Below are positions 19,983-29,138 of a DNA stretch of 37,095 nucleotides, piece after piece. Positions within the stretch are counted from its first letter, which is position 1. Each line of letters starts with the position of its first letter. Both the position numbers and the translations under genes were made by a program. The stretch lies in contig CALKJP010000076.1 in assembly GCA_937995645.1 (NCBI GenBank), positions 1 to 37,095 on the forward strand, given 5' to 3'. This stretch comes from an uncultured Bacteroidia bacterium. GTDB lineage: Bacteria; Bacteroidota; Bacteroidia; JACCXN01. The notes below the pieces were generated by a model. It searched no databases. It worked only from the letters and a program-made list of their open reading frames with translations, and was not told the origin of the DNA.

Positions 19983-20010
19983 CAAAACATCTTTACAAGA
20001 AAAATATTTC

Positions 20011-21126
20011 ATGAAATACACTCAGAGAAACCCCGCCATATTAATGCTTCAAGACGGTACTGTTTTCAGAGGTCATGCAGCAGGATTTATTGGAACTACA
20101 AGCGGAGAAATATGTTTTAATACGGGAATGACCGGCTATCAGGAAGTTTATACCGACCCATCCTACTACGGGCAAATATTAGTTAATACTACGGCACATA
20201 TTGGAAACTACGGAGTAAATAATAATGAAGCAGAATCCAATAGTGTTAAAATTTCAGGATTAGTTTGTAGCAATTTCAGCCAATATCATTCCAGAATAAA
20301 TTCAGATGGGTCATTACAACAATATTTTGAAAAAGAAAAAATAGTGGCTATTTGCGATGTAGATACACGCGCCATCGTTCGCTATATAAGAAATAAAGGC
20401 GTTATGAATGCAGTAATTTCATCTGAAATAATGGATGAAATCGAATTAAAAAAAATATTAGATAAAGTGCCTTCAATGGAAGGATTAGAGCTTTCATCTA
20501 AAGTAGCTACAAAAGTGCCTTATTTCTGGGGAAATGAAAATGCAAAATACAAAGTAGCGGCTTTAGATTTAGGGATAAAAAGAAGCATACTTAGCTGTTT
20601 AGCTGAAAGAGATTGCTACATAAAAGTTTTTCCAATGAACAGCACATTGGAAGAAATGAAAGCCTTTAATCCAAACGGTTATTTTATTTCTAATGGTCCG
20701 GGAGACCCTGCCAGCTTACCACATATAGCAGCTTTAGTAAAGCAAATTTTAGAAATGAAAGCTCCGTTATTTGGTATTTGTTTAGGGCATCAAATTTTAT
20801 CGAAAGCAATGGGCTTAAGCACGTATAAAATGCATAATGGACACAGAGGCTTAAATCACCCAATTAAAAATGAAATAACAGGTAAAGGCGAAATTACATC
20901 GCAGAATCACGGCTTTGTTGTAAATATGGAAGAAGCTATAAAACATGAAAATATTATTATTACCCATAAACATTTGAATGACGGTACACTTGCAGGAATT
21001 AAAATAAAAGACAAACCGGCTTTTTCAGTACAATACCATCCCGAAGCATCTGCAGGCCCGCACGATTCAAGATATTTGTTTGATGAGTTTGTAAGTATAA
21101 TGGAAAAAGTGAAGGTGCTTGCATAA
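20011..21126 (+). CDS. carA: Carbamoyl-phosphate synthase small subunit
   Basis: Glutaminase subunit that hydrolyses glutamine and passes ammonia to CarB for carbamoyl phosphate, feeding pyrimidine and arginine synthesis. From the ATG at 20011 it has 371 residues; a longer in-frame extension upstream would overlap rplQ and the terminator and is rejected. The N-terminal CPSase domain has GEICFNTGMTGYQEVYTDPS at 32-51. The class I glutamine amidotransferase domain has C257 in FGICLGHQ, H343 and E345 in QYHPEAS, and the SNGPGDP oxyanion region at 227-233. All catalytic residues are present. carB is not in the window. It has its own terminator. Confidence 0.97.
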   Translation: MKYTQRNPAILMLQDGTVFRGHAAGFIGTTSGEICFNTGMTGYQEVYTDPSYYGQILVNTTAHIGNYGVNNNEAESNSVKISGLVCSNFSQYHSRINSDGSLQQYFEKEKIVAICDVDTRAIVRYIRNKGVMNAVISSEIMDEIELKKILDKVPSMEGLELSSKVATKVPYFWGNENAKYKVAALDLGIKRSILSCLAERDCYIKVFPMNSTLEEMKAFNPNGYFISNGPGDPASLPHIAALVKQILEMKAPLFGICLGHQILSKAMGLSTYKMHNGHRGLNHPIKNEITGKGEITSQNHGFVVNMEEAIKHENIIITHKHLNDGTLAGIKIKDKPAFSVQYHPEASAGPHDSRYLFDEFVSIMEKVKVLA

Positions 21127-21150
21127 TCATTTAAATAAAAATTAATTTTG
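21119..21150 (+). promoter_or_regulatory. Possible promoter for the phosphatase pair
   Basis: TTG at 21119-21121 and TAATTTTG at 21143-21150 are 21 bp apart, within the spacing accepted for Bacteroidota promoters. The -7 box abuts the left arm of the carA terminator, so a transcript would begin inside that hairpin and could not refold it. The leader to the TTG start would be about 55 nt. Confidence 0.42.
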
Positions 21151-21188
21151 GTTGCCTGAAAAATGTGTTTTTCAGGCAATCATTTTTT
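21150..21188 (+). terminator. Intrinsic terminator after carA
   Basis: A 14-bp stem with one G-T wobble (GGTTGCCTGAAAAA at 21150-21163, TTTTTCAGGCAATC at 21168-21181) closes a TGTG tetraloop and is followed by six T at 21183-21188. It separates carA from the next gene. Confidence 0.85.
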
Positions 21189-21213
21189 GTAACTTGCTCT
21201 TCATAAAATTGAA

Positions 21214-24200
21214 TTGAAAAAAATTACTTACATATTAGTTTTTATTTTTGCTTTTCTCGCTGCAAACGTTGAACTATTTGCACAGCAATGGAGTATCCCT
21301 TATATCTCAAATTATTCCCCTAAAATATATGACGCAGGCTCAGATAATTGGGCTATTATACAAGATAAAAGAGGAGTAATGTATTTTGCTAACTCAGCAG
21401 GGGTTTTGCAATATGATGGAACCAGATGGGAATTATTCCCAGTAAAAAATATGTCAATTGTAAGGTCATTAGCAATTGATGGTAAGGGTAAAATTTATGT
21501 TGGTGCTGTTGGAGATTTTGGGTATTTACAATCAAATCAACAAGGTCGATTAGAATATATTTCTCTTGTTGACTTATTGCCTGAAAAAGAAAGGGGGTTT
21601 TCTGAGGTTTGGAAAACTCATGTCGTTAACAATACTATATATTTTCAAACTTTTGATAAAGTTTTTATTTATGAAGATAATAAAATCGAAATTATTTATC
21701 CTGAAAATCTTTTTCACTTATCGTTTAAAGTTAAAGATGAAATATGGATTATAGACAGAGGCATAGGATTAAAGAAGATTGTAAATAAGAAAATTTCTTT
21801 ACTACAAAATGGAGAGGTTTTTAATAACGATAAAATTTATGCAGTCTTACCATATTCAAAAAATACATATTTAGTAGCCACATTTAATGACAATCTACAA
21901 CTTTTTAATTCATTTTCAAGTAAGCCAGATTCTGTACTTATTAAGTATAAAACAAATGCAGAAGAATATTTTAATGCTACGGGAATATACAATGCAATTG
22001 TGTTGGATGATAATACCTTCGCAATAGGAACACTCGGAGGAGGAATTGTAATTTTAGATAAGTCCGGAGTTGTTAAAAATATATTTTGTAAATCTAACGG
22101 ATTACAGGATGAAGCAACCTATTATCTTTACTTAGATAATAATAATATACTTTGGTCAAGTTTTAGTAAAGGAATTTCAAAATTAGAATACAATTCGCCT
22201 ATTGCCTGGTATAATGATGTTAATGGTATAAATGGAAGAATCCAATCTATTTTACATTATCAAAACAAATTGTATTTAGCAACAAGTCAAGGAGTATATT
22301 ATCAATCTGCTTTTGATGAAAACATAATTATTAAATCAAAAGAAGATATTGATAAGTACATAAAACGTTTTAAATTAATACCAGAGATTTCAACTCAAAG
22401 TTGGTGGTTGTTTAAAACACAAAAAAACGGGAAAGATTATAAAATGTATGCTGCATCAAATAAAGGAATATTTGAGTTTGAAAATGACATGATTAAACAA
22501 ATAAGCAATTTATATACTTATTGCCTTTACATATCGGATAAAAATCCCAATGTTTTATATGCAGGAACAGCAAATGGTTTAGCTATTTTAAAAAATGAAA
22601 ATGGGCAATGGAAAGATTATGGATTTGTTGACGGTGTGAGCCCTGGAATTAGAAGTATTGCCGAAGATAAATATGGTGATATCTGGTTAGGGATACCTTT
22701 TGAAGGAGTTTCTAAAGTCTCTGTTAACAATAGCATTTCAAAAAATAATTCAACATTAAATAAGTCATATTTTGTTCATAAGTTTGATTCTACAAGTGGT
22801 TTGACAGATTATAGATATGATGTGGTGTTTAAAATAGATAATGAAATTTTAATCGGTACTTATGTCGGACTATATAAATGGGACTATGAAAAAAAACATT
22901 TTAAAAAAGAGACTCGATTTGGAGAAAAATTTTCAGATGGCTCAAGACAGGTTTATTTTTTAGCAAAAGGATTGGATAGCACTTATTGGTTTTTTAATGC
23001 AAATGAAAAATTAAAAGAAACAGGTGTTGTATCATTAAAATATGAACAACCAATATGGTATGACATTCCCTTTAAAAGATTTTCAGGAAGCCTAATCGAT
23101 TATATTTATGAAACACCTGATAGAAGAATTTGGTTTGGCGGACAAGACGGTTTAATTGTTTTTAATAGTAAGTCAAAAAAAGATTACAATAAACCATTTT
23201 ATAACATCATTTCAAAAATTACAATTGCTAAGGATTCTTTGCTTTTTGGTGGAGTTTTTCTTTCCTCAAATAATGAAATTCTACTAAATCAATCAAATGA
23301 AAATATAAATCAACACGAATATCAGTTTAATTCATTTACTTTTGAATTTTCATCGATAAGTTTCGAAGATGAAAAAAATAATCGCTATAAATGGTTTTTA
23401 GAAGGGTATGATAATGAATGGACAAACTGGACAAATGAATCAAAGGTTAGCTATACCAATTTGCCTGAAGGTAGATATACCTTTCATCTAATTTCAAAAA
23501 ATATTTATGATGTAGAAAGTGAAGAAACCATTTATTCATTCATTATTCTTCCACCTTGGTATAGAACTGTGTATGCCTATATTGCATATATTTTATTGTT
23601 TGTCGGATTTGTATATGGCGCTATTCAATTATCGATATACAGATTAAAGCGTTCAAAAGCTCAACTTGAATTAATTGTACAGGAACGCACTGCAGAAATT
23701 GTACAACAAAAAGAAGAAATTGAAATTCAAAAAGAACTGGTTGAAGAAAAAAATAAAGATATTACCGATAGTATAAATTATGCCAGCAAAATTCAGCAGG
23801 CTATTCTTCCTATACTCGATGAAATAAAAGAAGTACTTCCCGAATCCTTTGTTTTTTATAGACCTCGCGATATCGTAAGTGGCGATTTTTATTGGTTTGT
23901 TACAAAAGGTAAAGATGTATATATAGCTGCTGCTGATTGCACCGGTCATGGTGTTCCGGGCGCTTTCATGAGTATGATTGGTCATACACTTTTAAATGAA
24001 ATTTTAAATGAAAAAAATATTACCTCAACCGGAGAAATTTTAACCGAATTGCATAAGCAAATTCGTATATCTTTAAAACAAGACCAACAGGAGTCGCGCG
24101 ATGGAATGGATATTGCTTTATGTAAAATTAATGTTGAAACACTAATATTGCAATATAGCGGAGCTATGCGTCCTTTATATATTATCTCAAATAATGATCT

Positions 24201-24510
24201 TTTGGAAATTAAAGCCGATAAATATCCAATTGGAGGCTTACAAGATAATGATGAAAAACGCGTGTTTAATTCAAATGAAATACAATTAAAAAAAGGAGAT
24301 TTATTTTATATCTTCTCTGATGGATATGCCGATCAGTTTGGTGGGAAAGATGGCAAAAAGTTTATGGTTAAACGCTTAAAAGAACTATTGCTGCAGGTTG
24401 CCCCGTACGATATGAACTATCAATACACTCAAATAGTAAATAATTATATTGAATGGCTTGGCGATGGTGAACAAATAGATGACATTCTTTTTATTGGTGT
24501 TAGAGTTTAA
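21214..24510 (+). CDS. Propeller/Y_Y_Y sensor with SpoIIE-type phosphatase output
   Basis: Predicted membrane sensor whose output is a PP2C-like serine/threonine phosphatase instead of a histidine kinase. It starts at TTG 21214: no in-frame ATG lies between the upstream stop at 21190 and this codon, and the TTG yields a clean signal peptide (residues 1-24, ending LFAQ). It has 1098 residues. About 25-690 carry repeated propeller blades typical of two-component regulator propellers (DNWAIIQDKRGVMYFANSAG, GDIWLGIPFEGVSKV, RRIWFGGQDGLIVF). A Y_Y_Y domain follows (RYKWFLEGYDNEWTNWTNES, about 725-780), then one membrane helix (about 785-808), a coiled coil, and SpoIIE from about 880 with metal motifs SGDFYWF, DCTGHGVPGAF, DGMDIAL and FSDGYADQFGG. 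The substrate is unknown; no anti-sigma antagonist is adjacent. Probably co-transcribed with the next gene (gap six bases). Confidence 0.88.
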   Translation: MKKITYILVFIFAFLAANVELFAQQWSIPYISNYSPKIYDAGSDNWAIIQDKRGVMYFANSAGVLQYDGTRWELFPVKNMSIVRSLAIDGKGKIYVGAVGDFGYLQSNQQGRLEYISLVDLLPEKERGFSEVWKTHVVNNTIYFQTFDKVFIYEDNKIEIIYPENLFHLSFKVKDEIWIIDRGIGLKKIVNKKISLLQNGEVFNNDKIYAVLPYSKNTYLVATFNDNLQLFNSFSSKPDSVLIKYKTNAEEYFNATGIYNAIVLDDNTFAIGTLGGGIVILDKSGVVKNIFCKSNGLQDEATYYLYLDNNNILWSSFSKGISKLEYNSPIAWYNDVNGINGRIQSILHYQNKLYLATSQGVYYQSAFDENIIIKSKEDIDKYIKRFKLIPEISTQSWWLFKTQKNGKDYKMYAASNKGIFEFENDMIKQISNLYTYCLYISDKNPNVLYAGTANGLAILKNENGQWKDYGFVDGVSPGIRSIAEDKYGDIWLGIPFEGVSKVSVNNSISKNNSTLNKSYFVHKFDSTSGLTDYRYDVVFKIDNEILIGTYVGLYKWDYEKKHFKKETRFGEKFSDGSRQVYFLAKGLDSTYWFFNANEKLKETGVVSLKYEQPIWYDIPFKRFSGSLIDYIYETPDRRIWFGGQDGLIVFNSKSKKDYNKPFYNIISKITIAKDSLLFGGVFLSSNNEILLNQSNENINQHEYQFNSFTFEFSSISFEDEKNNRYKWFLEGYDNEWTNWTNESKVSYTNLPEGRYTFHLISKNIYDVESEETIYSFIILPPWYRTVYAYIAYILLFVGFVYGAIQLSIYRLKRSKAQLELIVQERTAEIVQQKEEIEIQKELVEEKNKDITDSINYASKIQQAILPILDEIKEVLPESFVFYRPRDIVSGDFYWFVTKGKDVYIAAADCTGHGVPGAFMSMIGHTLLNEILNEKNITSTGEILTELHKQIRISLKQDQQESRDGMDIALCKINVETLILQYSGAMRPLYIISNNDLLEIKADKYPIGGLQDNDEKRVFNSNEIQLKKGDLFYIFSDGYADQFGGKDGKKFMVKRLKELLLQVAPYDMNYQYTQIVNNYIEWLGDGEQIDDILFIGVRV

Positions 24511-24516
24511 GCATAT

Positions 24517-26642
24517 ATGAATAAAGTACTCTCCTTCTTTTTTACAGTTTTTTTGTTTATATATATTGCTTTTTATTTTCACAAAATAAAAGCGATGCAG
24601 ATTCTTTGCAAGAATTATTAAAAAAGAATTTACATGACACAGTTAGGCTTCAAGTACTAACCGATTTACATTGGGCCTATATTAATTCAGAAATTGAAAA
24701 AGCTAAAGATATAGCAATCAAGGAAATCAATCTGGCTGAAAAAATTAAAAATGAAAAATGGATTGCACAAGGATATAATGATTTAGGTATAGTTTTTTAT
24801 AAAATAGGTAATATTGACAGTGCCTTGTATTATTACAATAAATCATTAGAAATACGTAAAAAGTTAAACGAACCTAAACTTCTCTTTTCATCATACAGCA
24901 AAATTGGTTTAATTTATTATGAAAAAGGTTTATTTGCTGATGCCATAAAAATTCAATTAGAGGCTTTAAAAATTATTGAAATGTTAGGCGACTTACGTTA
25001 TAAGGCCATGACCTATAACAATATAAGCCAAATATATCACCAATTGAAGAATTATGATAAGGAATTAGAATATTTATTAGAGGCAGAAAAAATATATAAT
25101 CAAATTAATGATGAATATGCTGCAGCAGCCACATGGTCAAATATTGCAAATGTAATTTCTCTAAAAGGCGATTATCAAAAATCGTTTCAGTATTTAAATA
25201 AATCATTAAAAGTTTACGAAAAACATAATGATAAATTATCAATAGCAGGGATTTATAGTTTAATGGGATATAATTACAGAAATTTTAAAAAAAACGATGA
25301 AGCATTAAAATATTATTTAAAAGCATTTGAATTATCGAATCAATTAAATAATAAAATTGACATTGCCTTAAATGCTCATAATATCAGTTGCGTATATTCC
25401 GATTTAGGCAGATATGATTTAGCCGAAAAATACAGCCTCATTTCAATGAATAATGTTGGAGAAGATAATTTAAAACAACAATCAATGATATACCGGCAAT
25501 TAGCAATTATTTATGCCAACTTGAAAAATGGTAAAAAAGCTGAGAAGTACATAATAAAATTTAATGATGTAAAAGAAAAAATTTTTAGCGATGAATTTGC
25601 CCATCAAATTGCCGAAGTTGAAACCAAATACGAGAGCGAAAAAAAAGAATTGCAAATTTTAAATCTTCATAAACAACAAGAATTAAAAGATTTAACCATT
25701 TCTAAACAAAAAACACGAAATAAATATTTGATCTTATTAATCATTTGTCTTTTAATAATTGCAGGCATTATTTTTTATGCATTCAGAAGCAAAGCCAAAG
25801 CCAATAAAATAATTTTATTGCAAAAACAAGAAGTTGAAAATCAAAAAGCCATTATAGAAGAAAAGAATAAAGAAATAGTAGACAGTATAAATTACGCAAG
25901 AAGAATTCAAAATGCAATTTTAACATCTGATAACGAATGGAAAAAAATCAGCAACCAATATTTTATTATATACATGCCCAAAGATGTTGTAAGCGGTGAT
26001 TTTTACTGGGCTATTCAATTAGATAATAATTTATCAATTTGGGCGGTAGCAGATTGTACAGGGCATGGTGTTCCGGGAGCTTTAATGAGTATGATAGGAA
26101 ATAGCTTGTTAAACGAAATAGTTGTTGAAAACAAAATTTATAAACCTGATGAAATTCTCAATAAACTTCGCGAGAAATTAATAAAAGCATTAGAGCAAAA
26201 AGGGGAAAGCCAAAATAGAGATGGAATGGATATTGCATTATGTGTTTGGGATAAAAATAATAATACTTTATACTACGCTGGAGCAAATAATCCGGTTTGG
26301 ATAATAAGAAAAAAGAATGAATATAAAGAATATGATCTTATAGAATTAAAACCCGATAAAATGCCTGTTGGATTGCATACAGGAGAATTAAAACCATTTA
26401 ATGTTCAAACATTTAATTTGAATTATGGTGATAGTATTTATGCATTTACCGATGGATTTTCTGATCAATTTGGCGGTGAAAAGGGGAAAAAATATAAATA
26501 CAAAAATTTTCAAGCAATCTTGTTGGAAAATGCTGATAAGTCAATGCAGGAACAGTCAGAAATTATTAAAAATGAGTTTTATAATTGGAAAGGTAATTTA
26601 GAGCAAATTGATGATGTTTGTATAGTTGGTATTCGTGTGTGA
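24517..26642 (+). CDS. TPR sensor with SpoIIE-type phosphatase output, apparent frameshift in signal peptide
   Basis: Second predicted membrane phosphatase. The main frame is open from a TTG at 24606 (678 residues), but that start lacks an export signal although a membrane helix lies at about 371-392. Six bases after the previous stop, an ATG at 24517 opens a typical signal peptide, MNKVLSFFFTVFLFIYIAF, in another frame. The main frame read upstream gives LFSQNKSDADSLQELL, exactly what should follow. One missing T in the run at 24570-24574 explains the break. Periplasmic TPR-like repeats fill residues 1-330 of the long frame (GYNDLGIVFYKIGNIDSALY, NNISQIYHQLKNYDKELEY, and others). After the helix and a coiled coil comes SpoIIE from about 456: SGDFYWA, DCTGHGVPGA, DGMDIAL, FTDGFSDQFGG, all metal-binding acids kept. 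It could be a sequencing error, a real mutation, or slippage. Confidence 0.82.
24568..24575 (+). other. Apparent -1 frameshift site (T run)
   Basis: The bases GCTTTTTA hold five T at 24570-24574. Reading ATG 24517 to here and then re-reading one T joins the signal peptide ...YIAF to LFSQNKSD of the TPR-phosphatase. Adding a single T to the run restores one continuous frame. Without a shift, the ATG 24517 frame ends after 34 codons. Confidence 0.65.
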
Positions 26643-29063
26643 TTATTTTTTTATAATTATTTTCTTTGCAAAAATTTCTCCGTTTTCATTTTTTACTTCT
26701 ATAAAATACATTCCGTTTTTCCAATTTGCTGATGAGATTTTTATTAGCGAATCGCTACTTTGAATCCTTGAAATATTTTTTCCGTTCATATCGGATATTT
26801 TAATTTCTCTATTAGATGTTACACCATTAAAATCTATATTAATTTCATTGCTTGCCGGATTAGGATAAATGTTTAATTCCTTTGTATCATCGTTTATTAT
26901 ATTTGTATTTACATAATTATCGTCATATCCAAAAGTATATTCTCCAAGTAAAATTGTATCTAATTGCATGTAGCCGTATTTAGGAGTGTTGCTTCCCAAT
27001 AAATTTTGTGTGTAGTAAGGATATATAGTCCAGTTTTCTGAAGGATTCCTTCTGTATAATAAAACAACTCCGGCTTCGTTATTGCCGATTAAATGATGGT
27101 CTAAATAACCATTTCCGTTAGATGTAGTATTAGTTCTTCCGTCATAATACAATCTTGTGGTGGCTGAAAAATTGGAGGGAAAAATTCCATCTATTTTCCA
27201 ATATCTGTCGGGCGAGAGTGTAAAATTACCTTCTGGTGCATTAATTTGGCCGTCAGGGCCTACCCAAATATGTTCTACACGAATAAAGGCGGAATCAGAA
27301 ATGCTGTTTATGGTAAAATTAGCTCTGCCAATTCCAAAGTTATGTGCTCCGGTAGTTTTAATTGTTTTAAAGTTGTCGCTTATTGCAAGTGGTAAACGAT
27401 TATCTAAATTTAAGGTAGTAAATACAGGATTAAATGGAAGCGTAAAATTAAATATTCCTCCATTACCCGAAACTACAATAGTATCATGCACTTGATTCCA
27501 TTGGTTGTCCATAAATGTAATGGTAACAGGAACATTTGTAAAATTAGCCGGAGCACCTTTTGTAGTTTGTTTTACATGTACTGTTACATGATAATTACCG
27601 GAATTTGATGTTGTAACAACAGAATCAATAGTTATTGCAGTAAATCCGGGATTAAATACCCAATCATTAAAAAAGTCAGTAAGATTTAATCCGCTACTTG
27701 CGCTAAAAGTATTCATCATATTAGTACTGTTTACATGACGAAACTGATACGTGTTCATGTAATCTTTGCAAGCTTTAAAGAATAATGAATCTCCCATATA
27801 TCCTCTCAAGGCATGCGCTACCATGGCACCTTTTTTATACACATGGTCGCCATAGGTATATTGATGGGGAATTCCTGATACTGCTCTGTATGCGCCTTCT
27901 TTAATATGAGCGTATTGAATTATAGGGTCAAAATTAGCTTTTACTTCATCAATATATCGTTGTTTGCCATAAATCCATTCTAAAAAGATATGTTCCGAAT
28001 AGGTAGCCCAACCTTCGTTTAGCCACATATCTTCTGCTGTTTCGCAGGTGGCTAAATCGCCCCACCAGTGATGTGCAAATTCATGCGCCATTAAGGTTTC
28101 GTAAGCAAGGGTTCCATTTGCTGCAAGGCGTGGGTAGGCGATAGCCGTTGCATGCTCCATGGCTCCTGAACTAAAGGGAACTAAGTGATAGCCTATTTTA
28201 TTCCATGCATGTGCTCCATATCGGTTTTCAAAAGCATTAATAGCGTTTCCCAAATTTGAAAATGAATTTTTCATAGCTGTTGTGTCGTTTGCTAATGCTG
28301 CTAATACAATAGGTATAGGACCGTTTAAACCATTGTGTGTTTGATTTACTTCGGCATAATTTGCAACTGCTACACATGCCAGATAAGTAGGTATTTCATC
28401 ATCCATTTTCCATGTTCTAACAATGGTATCGTTCGATATTACATTTTCCGATACCAAATATCCATTGCAATAAGCTTTTCTGCCATTAGCGGTAATAATA
28501 TTAAATTCATAAGTTGAGCGCTCTACAAAATTATCGAAGCATGGAAACCAAACTCTTCCAAAATTATGCGGGTTAGCTGCAAAGCCAACTCCCAAATTAA
28601 ACGCGTAGCCGCTTTGAAAATAAAATCCTCCCCAGCCCGATGCATCGGTTTGGGGTTGCCCGTTGTAATAAATCGTTACGGTATCAATGTTATGTATATT
28701 TAAAGTATTGGGTAGGTTTACAATTAATAATGTGTCGTTATAAGTATATGATAAAATTTGCTGATTGCCTTTTATTGAATCAATGTTCATTCTCAGCAAA
28801 TCAAGCGATAACGTGTTAATGTTATTCTGCAGCGATTTAAAAGTAATACGGCAATTGCCTTTTATGCGCTTATTGGTGAAATCAATAATTTCTAAATTTA
28901 TTTGATAGTTTAAAACATCAATGGTATCACTGCGCTCATTACCGTTTGAACTGCTGCGTATGTTTTTTAGGAATTGTTTATTTTGTTGGCATGTAAGGGT
29001 ATTTTCTTGTGCCTGTGTAATGATAGAAAATACTAAAGTAAATGATAATAGAAGATGTTTCAT
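26643..29063 (-). CDS. Secreted M1 family metallopeptidase with type IX secretion sorting domain
   Basis: Zinc aminopeptidase-like enzyme exported across both membranes. It has 806 residues. Signal peptide 1-18 (MKHLLLSFTLVFSIITQA). The beta-sandwich N-domain is followed by the gluzincin core: HEFAH at 327-331, then exactly 18 residues to E350 in NEGWATYSEH. The exopeptidase motif usually written GxMEN reads GAMEH at 300-304. A C-terminal Por sorting domain (about 730-806) begins LNIYPNPASNEINIDFNG and ends with a KKIIIKK tail, the signal for type IX secretion. Its stop touches the stop of the upstream convergent phosphatase gene with no base between. It may be co-transcribed with the DUF2779 gene 75 bp upstream. 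The substrate is unknown. Confidence 0.92.
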   Translation of the reverse strand: MKHLLLSFTLVFSIITQAQENTLTCQQNKQFLKNIRSSSNGNERSDTIDVLNYQINLEIIDFTNKRIKGNCRITFKSLQNNINTLSLDLLRMNIDSIKGNQQILSYTYNDTLLIVNLPNTLNIHNIDTVTIYYNGQPQTDASGWGGFYFQSGYAFNLGVGFAANPHNFGRVWFPCFDNFVERSTYEFNIITANGRKAYCNGYLVSENVISNDTIVRTWKMDDEIPTYLACVAVANYAEVNQTHNGLNGPIPIVLAALANDTTAMKNSFSNLGNAINAFENRYGAHAWNKIGYHLVPFSSGAMEHATAIAYPRLAANGTLAYETLMAHEFAHHWWGDLATCETAEDMWLNEGWATYSEHIFLEWIYGKQRYIDEVKANFDPIIQYAHIKEGAYRAVSGIPHQYTYGDHVYKKGAMVAHALRGYMGDSLFFKACKDYMNTYQFRHVNSTNMMNTFSASSGLNLTDFFNDWVFNPGFTAITIDSVVTTSNSGNYHVTVHVKQTTKGAPANFTNVPVTITFMDNQWNQVHDTIVVSGNGGIFNFTLPFNPVFTTLNLDNRLPLAISDNFKTIKTTGAHNFGIGRANFTINSISDSAFIRVEHIWVGPDGQINAPEGNFTLSPDRYWKIDGIFPSNFSATTRLYYDGRTNTTSNGNGYLDHHLIGNNEAGVVLLYRRNPSENWTIYPYYTQNLLGSNTPKYGYMQLDTILLGEYTFGYDDNYVNTNIINDDTKELNIYPNPASNEINIDFNGVTSNREIKISDMNGKNISRIQSSDSLIKISSANWKNGMYFIEVKNENGEIFAKKIIIKK

Positions 29064-29138
29064 ATAAATTTTAAAATGAATTTGGCAGATATGTAAAAAT
29101 ACAAAATGTAATTGTAAAATATTAAGTTTATGTTTTAC

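Noticed and set aside
19813-20010. Longer CarA beginning inside rplQ
   Set aside because: It would read through the rplQ tail and the terminator hairpin; the ATG at 20011 gives a normal-length CarA.
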